DNA from: Solirubrobacteraceae bacterium
Lineage (GTDB): Bacteria; Actinomycetota; Thermoleophilia; Solirubrobacterales; Solirubrobacteraceae
Assembly (NCBI GenBank): GCA_017882425.1
Contig: JADGPM010000147.1
Span: 1-33,173 of the forward strand
Direction: 5' to 3'
Length of the DNA: 33,173 nt
Positions 30,734 through 33,173 of the stretch are shown piece after piece. The position numbers were made by a program, and so were the translations under genes. The notes under the pieces were generated by a model, which was not told where the DNA came from, ran no database searches, and was given only the letters and a program-made list of their open reading frames with translations. The first letter of the stretch is position 1; the number at the start of each line of letters is the position of its first letter.

Positions 30734-31534
30734 TCACCCTCCGATCGGTGCGCGCGGGTTCGCGCCCCAGAAGACCTGCGTGCCGAGCATCCCGATGAGG
30801 TGCACGAGCACGATGTTGAGCACCATCGACTTCGCGGTCGCGGTTCCCACGCCCACAGGGCCACCGCTCGCCGTGTAGCCGTAGTAACAGCCGACGAGGA
30901 CGATGACCGTCGCCATGACCATGGCTTTGGTCAGGCTGAACACGAGGTCCGGTGGATTCTGGAACTGCCAGAAGATCAGCGAGTAGCCGCCCTGGGAGAC
31001 CTCGCCGATCTGGACGACCACCGCGAGGTAGCTGGCGAAGAAGCCGGCGCCGATCGCGGCGATGTACATGAACGGCAGCACGATCCAGGCGGCGAGCAGG
31101 CGCGTCGCGCACAGGAAGGTCATCGAGTCGATGCCCATGACCTCGAGCGCGTCGATCTCGTCGGAGATCCGCATCGAGCCGAGCTCGGCGACGATGCCGG
31201 TGCCGACCTTCGCTGCCATCATGTAGCCGAACGCGTACGGGACGAGCTCGCGCAGGTCGCACCAGGCGGCGAAGACGCCCGCGTAGGCCGGCGCGCCGAC
31301 CGAGCGGTTGAAGTACGCGCCCTCGATCCCGCACTGCAGCCCGATGATGAAGACCAGGCCCCAGATGACGATCGTCGAGGAGACGATCAGCACGCCGGCC
31401 TGGCGCAGGGCCTCGCCGAAGTAGCGGATGACCTTGAGCCCGAGGACCTCGCCGAGGATCCGGCCGCAGAACTTCGCGATCTCCCCGAACGACGCGAGCC
31501 AGTCGCGCGGGACGCTGAGCCAGCTGCTGCCCAT
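30734..31534 (-). CDS. YrbE/MlaE-family permease B of the Mce system
   Basis: The 266-residue membrane protein shows the MlaE/YrbE fold: a N-terminal amphipathic segment (FGEIAKFCGRILGEVLGLKV), about five helices, the conserved cytoplasmic motif ISDEIDALEVMGIDSMTFL that docks to the ATPase, and CYYGYTASGGPVGVGTATAK near the end. With YrbE-A it forms the membrane channel below the MCE hexamer. ATG 31534 has GGAGGACC upstream and lies 18 bp after yrbE-A. Confidence 0.93.
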   Translation of the reverse strand: MGSSWLSVPRDWLASFGEIAKFCGRILGEVLGLKVIRYFGEALRQAGVLIVSSTIVIWGLVFIIGLQCGIEGAYFNRSVGAPAYAGVFAAWCDLRELVPYAFGYMMAAKVGTGIVAELGSMRISDEIDALEVMGIDSMTFLCATRLLAAWIVLPFMYIAAIGAGFFASYLAVVVQIGEVSQGGYSLIFWQFQNPPDLVFSLTKAMVMATVIVLVGCYYGYTASGGPVGVGTATAKSMVLNIVLVHLIGMLGTQVFWGANPRAPIGG

Positions 31535-31552
31535 GACGATCGGTCCTCCGCC

Positions 31553-32359
31553 TCAGCGGATGACGTTGATCTCCGGGTGGGTGGCCAGCAGCGTCTGGGT
31601 GAACACGTAGTTGAACGCGAAGACGCCGAGGAAGGCGATCACGACCGCCTGGTTCACCGCGCGCCCGACACCGGCGGCGCCGCCCGAGGCGGTCATGCCC
31701 TTGTAACAACAGACGATCGCGATGATCGCGCCGAACATCAGGCACTTGAGGACCGACCCCCAGAGGTCCGTCACCGAGGCGTTCGTGAAGAAGGTCGCCC
31801 AGAACGGCCCGAGCGGGGCGTGGTTCACGAGCGTGGTCATGATCCCGCCGAAGATGCCGAACAGCAGCGCGTAGACGTCGAACAGGCCGGTCACGAGCAT
31901 CAGCGCGAGGAAGCGCGGCACGACGAGGTTCTTGATCGGGTCGACGCCGAGCACCTGGAGGGCGTCGAGCTCCTCGCGGATCTTGCGGGCGCCGAGGTCG
32001 GCGGTGATCGCGGTGCCCGCCACGCCGGCGAGGACGATCGCGGTCACGAAGGGCGCGAACTCGCGGATCGACGCGAGGACGAAGAAGCCCCCGAGGCGAT
32101 CGAGCGCGCCGAAGAGGACGAGGAAGTTCGCGGCCTGCAGCCCGGGCGCCGCGTAGCCGAAGGCGACGGTCGAGATCAGCAGCGGGAACCAGCAGAGGCG
32201 CAGCGCGAACAGGAACTGGGAGATGAACTCGCCGCCGTAGGGGTACGGGGGACGGATCGCGGAGACGATCGTCTTCCCCGTGAGGATCATCATGTCCCCG
32301 ATCTCCTCGAACAGCTCCCTGGCAGGGCTGATCGCCCTGTCGGCGGTGCTTCGAACCAT
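31553..32359 (-). CDS. YrbE/MlaE-family permease A of the Mce system
   Basis: This 268-residue protein is the first gene of the mce operon. It has the MlaE-family layout, with IREFAPFVTAIVLAGVAGTA, the docking motif IREELDALQVLGVDPIKNL and the ending CCYKGMTASGGAAGVGRAVN. ATG 32359 is chosen over the track start at 32434 because a strong Shine-Dalgarno (GGAGAGGAGGGGAGC) is directly upstream and the family N-terminus starts here. A promoter lies about 60 bp upstream. Pairing with YrbE-B in a heterodimer is the usual actinobacterial arrangement. Confidence 0.93.
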   Translation of the reverse strand: MVRSTADRAISPARELFEEIGDMMILTGKTIVSAIRPPYPYGGEFISQFLFALRLCWFPLLISTVAFGYAAPGLQAANFLVLFGALDRLGGFFVLASIREFAPFVTAIVLAGVAGTAITADLGARKIREELDALQVLGVDPIKNLVVPRFLALMLVTGLFDVYALLFGIFGGIMTTLVNHAPLGPFWATFFTNASVTDLWGSVLKCLMFGAIIAIVCCYKGMTASGGAAGVGRAVNQAVVIAFLGVFAFNYVFTQTLLATHPEINVIR

Positions 32360-32417
32360 GCTCCCCTCCTCTCCCTGTGACGCACACGACCGCTCTCCCG
32401 CGGCCCCGGCTTGCGGG

Positions 32418-32447
32418 ACTCTACGGGAGCACACGGATCAGTCGCAA
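32418..32447 (-). promoter_or_regulatory. Promoter of the mce operon
   Basis: On the minus strand TTGCGA (32447-32442) and TAGAGT (32423-32418) are 18 bp apart, a good -35/-10 pair. Transcription from about 32411 gives a leader of roughly 50 nt with a strong Shine-Dalgarno. No clear operator palindrome overlaps it. Confidence 0.6.
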
Positions 32448-32509
32448 ACACCAACCGTCGCCGCGCACCTGGACGGCGCGTTCGCGGTGGCCTGCGCCGA
32501 GTCCTGTGG

Positions 32510-32515
32510 TAGCGT
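32510..32515 (+). promoter_or_regulatory. -10 element (TAGCGT) of the divergent lipoprotein gene
   Basis: TAGCGT ends 8 bp before the GTG at 32524. The spacing implies a leaderless or nearly leaderless mRNA; the -35 is weak. Confidence 0.35.
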
Positions 32516-32523
32516 CGCGCGGC

Positions 32524-33120
32524 GTGAGGAGGCCCGGGTTGCTGTCAGGTCCAGGGATCGCGGTCGTGGCAGCGTTGGCCGCCACCGCGGGTCTCGCCGT
32601 GGGCTGCGGCGGCGGAGCGCGCCAGGACGCCGGTGAGTCCAGCGCGTCGTACCGCGTCCGCGTCGTCGACGCGACCTTCCCGCGCAACCAGGGCCTGGCC
32701 GACACGGTGCCGCTCTCGATCACCGTTCGCAACACCGGCAGCGCCACGATCCCGAACGTCGCGATGACGGTCGACGGCTTCAACTACGAATCCACGCAGC
32801 CGGGCAACGCCGACCCGCTGCGGCCGGTGTGGATCGTCAATCTCGGTCCGCCGAACGGCGTCACCGCCTACGTCAACACCTGGGCGCTCGGCCCGCTCGC
32901 CGCAGGCCGGACGCGCACCTTCCGCTGGCTCGTCACCGCCGCCCGGGCGGGGACGCACAAGCTGCACTACCGCGTCGCCGCCGGGCTCAACGGCAAGGCC
33001 CGCGCGGTGACCGCCGGCGACCAGCCGCCCGAGGGCGACCTCACCGCCCGCGTCACCCAGCGCCCGAGGATCAGCAAGGTCGATCCGAAGACCGGCCAGG
33101 TGGTGAACGTCGGGCAGTAG
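32524..33120 (+). CDS. Predicted lipoprotein with Ig-like/CARDB-like domain, unknown function
   Basis: The 198-residue protein begins with a lipoprotein signal (MRRPGLLSGPGIAVVAALAATAGLAVGC; lipobox AVGC, Cys28). The mature part has alternating beta-strand patterns with LSITVRNTGSATIPNVAMTV, typical of CARDB/Ig-like folds that bind surfaces or partner proteins, and ends with KVDPKTGQVVNVGQ. No family was recognised with confidence. GTG 32524 is chosen since the track start at 32377 adds a segment without coding-type composition and GTG starts a complete signal peptide. It is divergent from the mce operon, with a 164-bp shared intergenic region, so it may be a surface partner of the system (inference). 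The 53 bp after it show no supported feature. Confidence 0.75.
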   Translation: MRRPGLLSGPGIAVVAALAATAGLAVGCGGGARQDAGESSASYRVRVVDATFPRNQGLADTVPLSITVRNTGSATIPNVAMTVDGFNYESTQPGNADPLRPVWIVNLGPPNGVTAYVNTWALGPLAAGRTRTFRWLVTAARAGTHKLHYRVAAGLNGKARAVTAGDQPPEGDLTARVTQRPRISKVDPKTGQVVNVGQ

Positions 33121-33173
33121 CGGTCGGGCGCCCGGCTGTTCGTCGCGCGCCGTCGTCGGTCGTCAGCCGAGGG

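Noticed and set aside
29673-32387. 904-residue minus-strand ORF covering the ATPase and both permeases
   Set aside because: Only the last 352 residues are real (the ATPase); the remainder is the yrbE genes read in the wrong frame.
33121-33173. Possible 3' end of a minus-strand gene at the right edge
   Set aside because: Only 53 bp are available and neither strand gives enough sequence to judge coding.
1-33173. CRISPR arrays, insertion sequences, tRNA or rRNA genes
   Set aside because: No regularly spaced direct repeats, transposase motifs, terminal inverted repeats around genes or tRNA-like cloverleaf sequences were seen on reading the window; a covariance-model tRNA scan was not possible.

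Overview
The window is very GC-rich (third codon positions almost all G or C). It carries several markers of an actinobacterium: an actinobacterial-type integration host factor, a complete mce locus (two YrbE permeases, an ATPase and six MCE proteins), a TPP riboswitch of the usual bacterial form, and several genes that look leaderless. The mix of families resembles Thermoleophilia (Solirubrobacterales-type) genomes, but that placement is inference from gene content; no rRNA or tRNA gene is visible.

Left part (1-7.3 kb): the 3' end of an unknown gene; a TetR regulator with a palindromic operator, translationally coupled to a SRPBCC-fold protein; a secreted seven-repeat RCC1-like protein; a DksA/TraR-like protein that has lost all four zinc cysteines; a DegV fatty-acid-binding protein; an MFS exporter; a PhnB-type VOC protein; and a two-gene ABC-2 exporter preceded by two mutually exclusive hairpins.

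Middle part (7.3-15.1 kb): a DUF4333-like lipoprotein; a TPP riboswitch controlling a thiZ-thiX-thiY ABC importer for a thiamin pyrimidine precursor; an AlkA-type DNA glycosylase convergent with and overlapping thiY; a small membrane protein; a large GNAT-like acyltransferase divergent from a PLP-dependent alpha-oxoamine synthase (start codons 15 bp apart), a pairing that suggests amino-ketone lipid (sphingolipid-like) synthesis; and the integration host factor gene with a long structured leader, ending at a strong bidirectional terminator.

Right part (15.1-33.2 kb): an unbroken minus-strand run of 15 genes reading from about 32.4 kb down to 15.1 kb. It starts with a good promoter, then yrbE-A, yrbE-B, an Mkl/MlaF-like ATPase with an acidic N-terminal extension, six MCE proteins, an RND/MMPL-type transporter, a membrane-anchored thioredoxin-fold protein with a broken CxxC, a B3/B4-domain protein, a coiled-coil protein, a membrane protein and a VOC protein. 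Most junctions overlap by 1-4 bp or lie within 20 bp. Established Mce biology predicts that YrbE/ATPase/MCE forms a lipid importer across the envelope; the linked RND protein and redox protein may be accessory parts (inference). All six MCE proteins carry a pair of C-terminal cysteines, which fits a co-encoded extracytoplasmic thioredoxin-fold protein. A divergent lipoprotein gene faces the operon at the right end.
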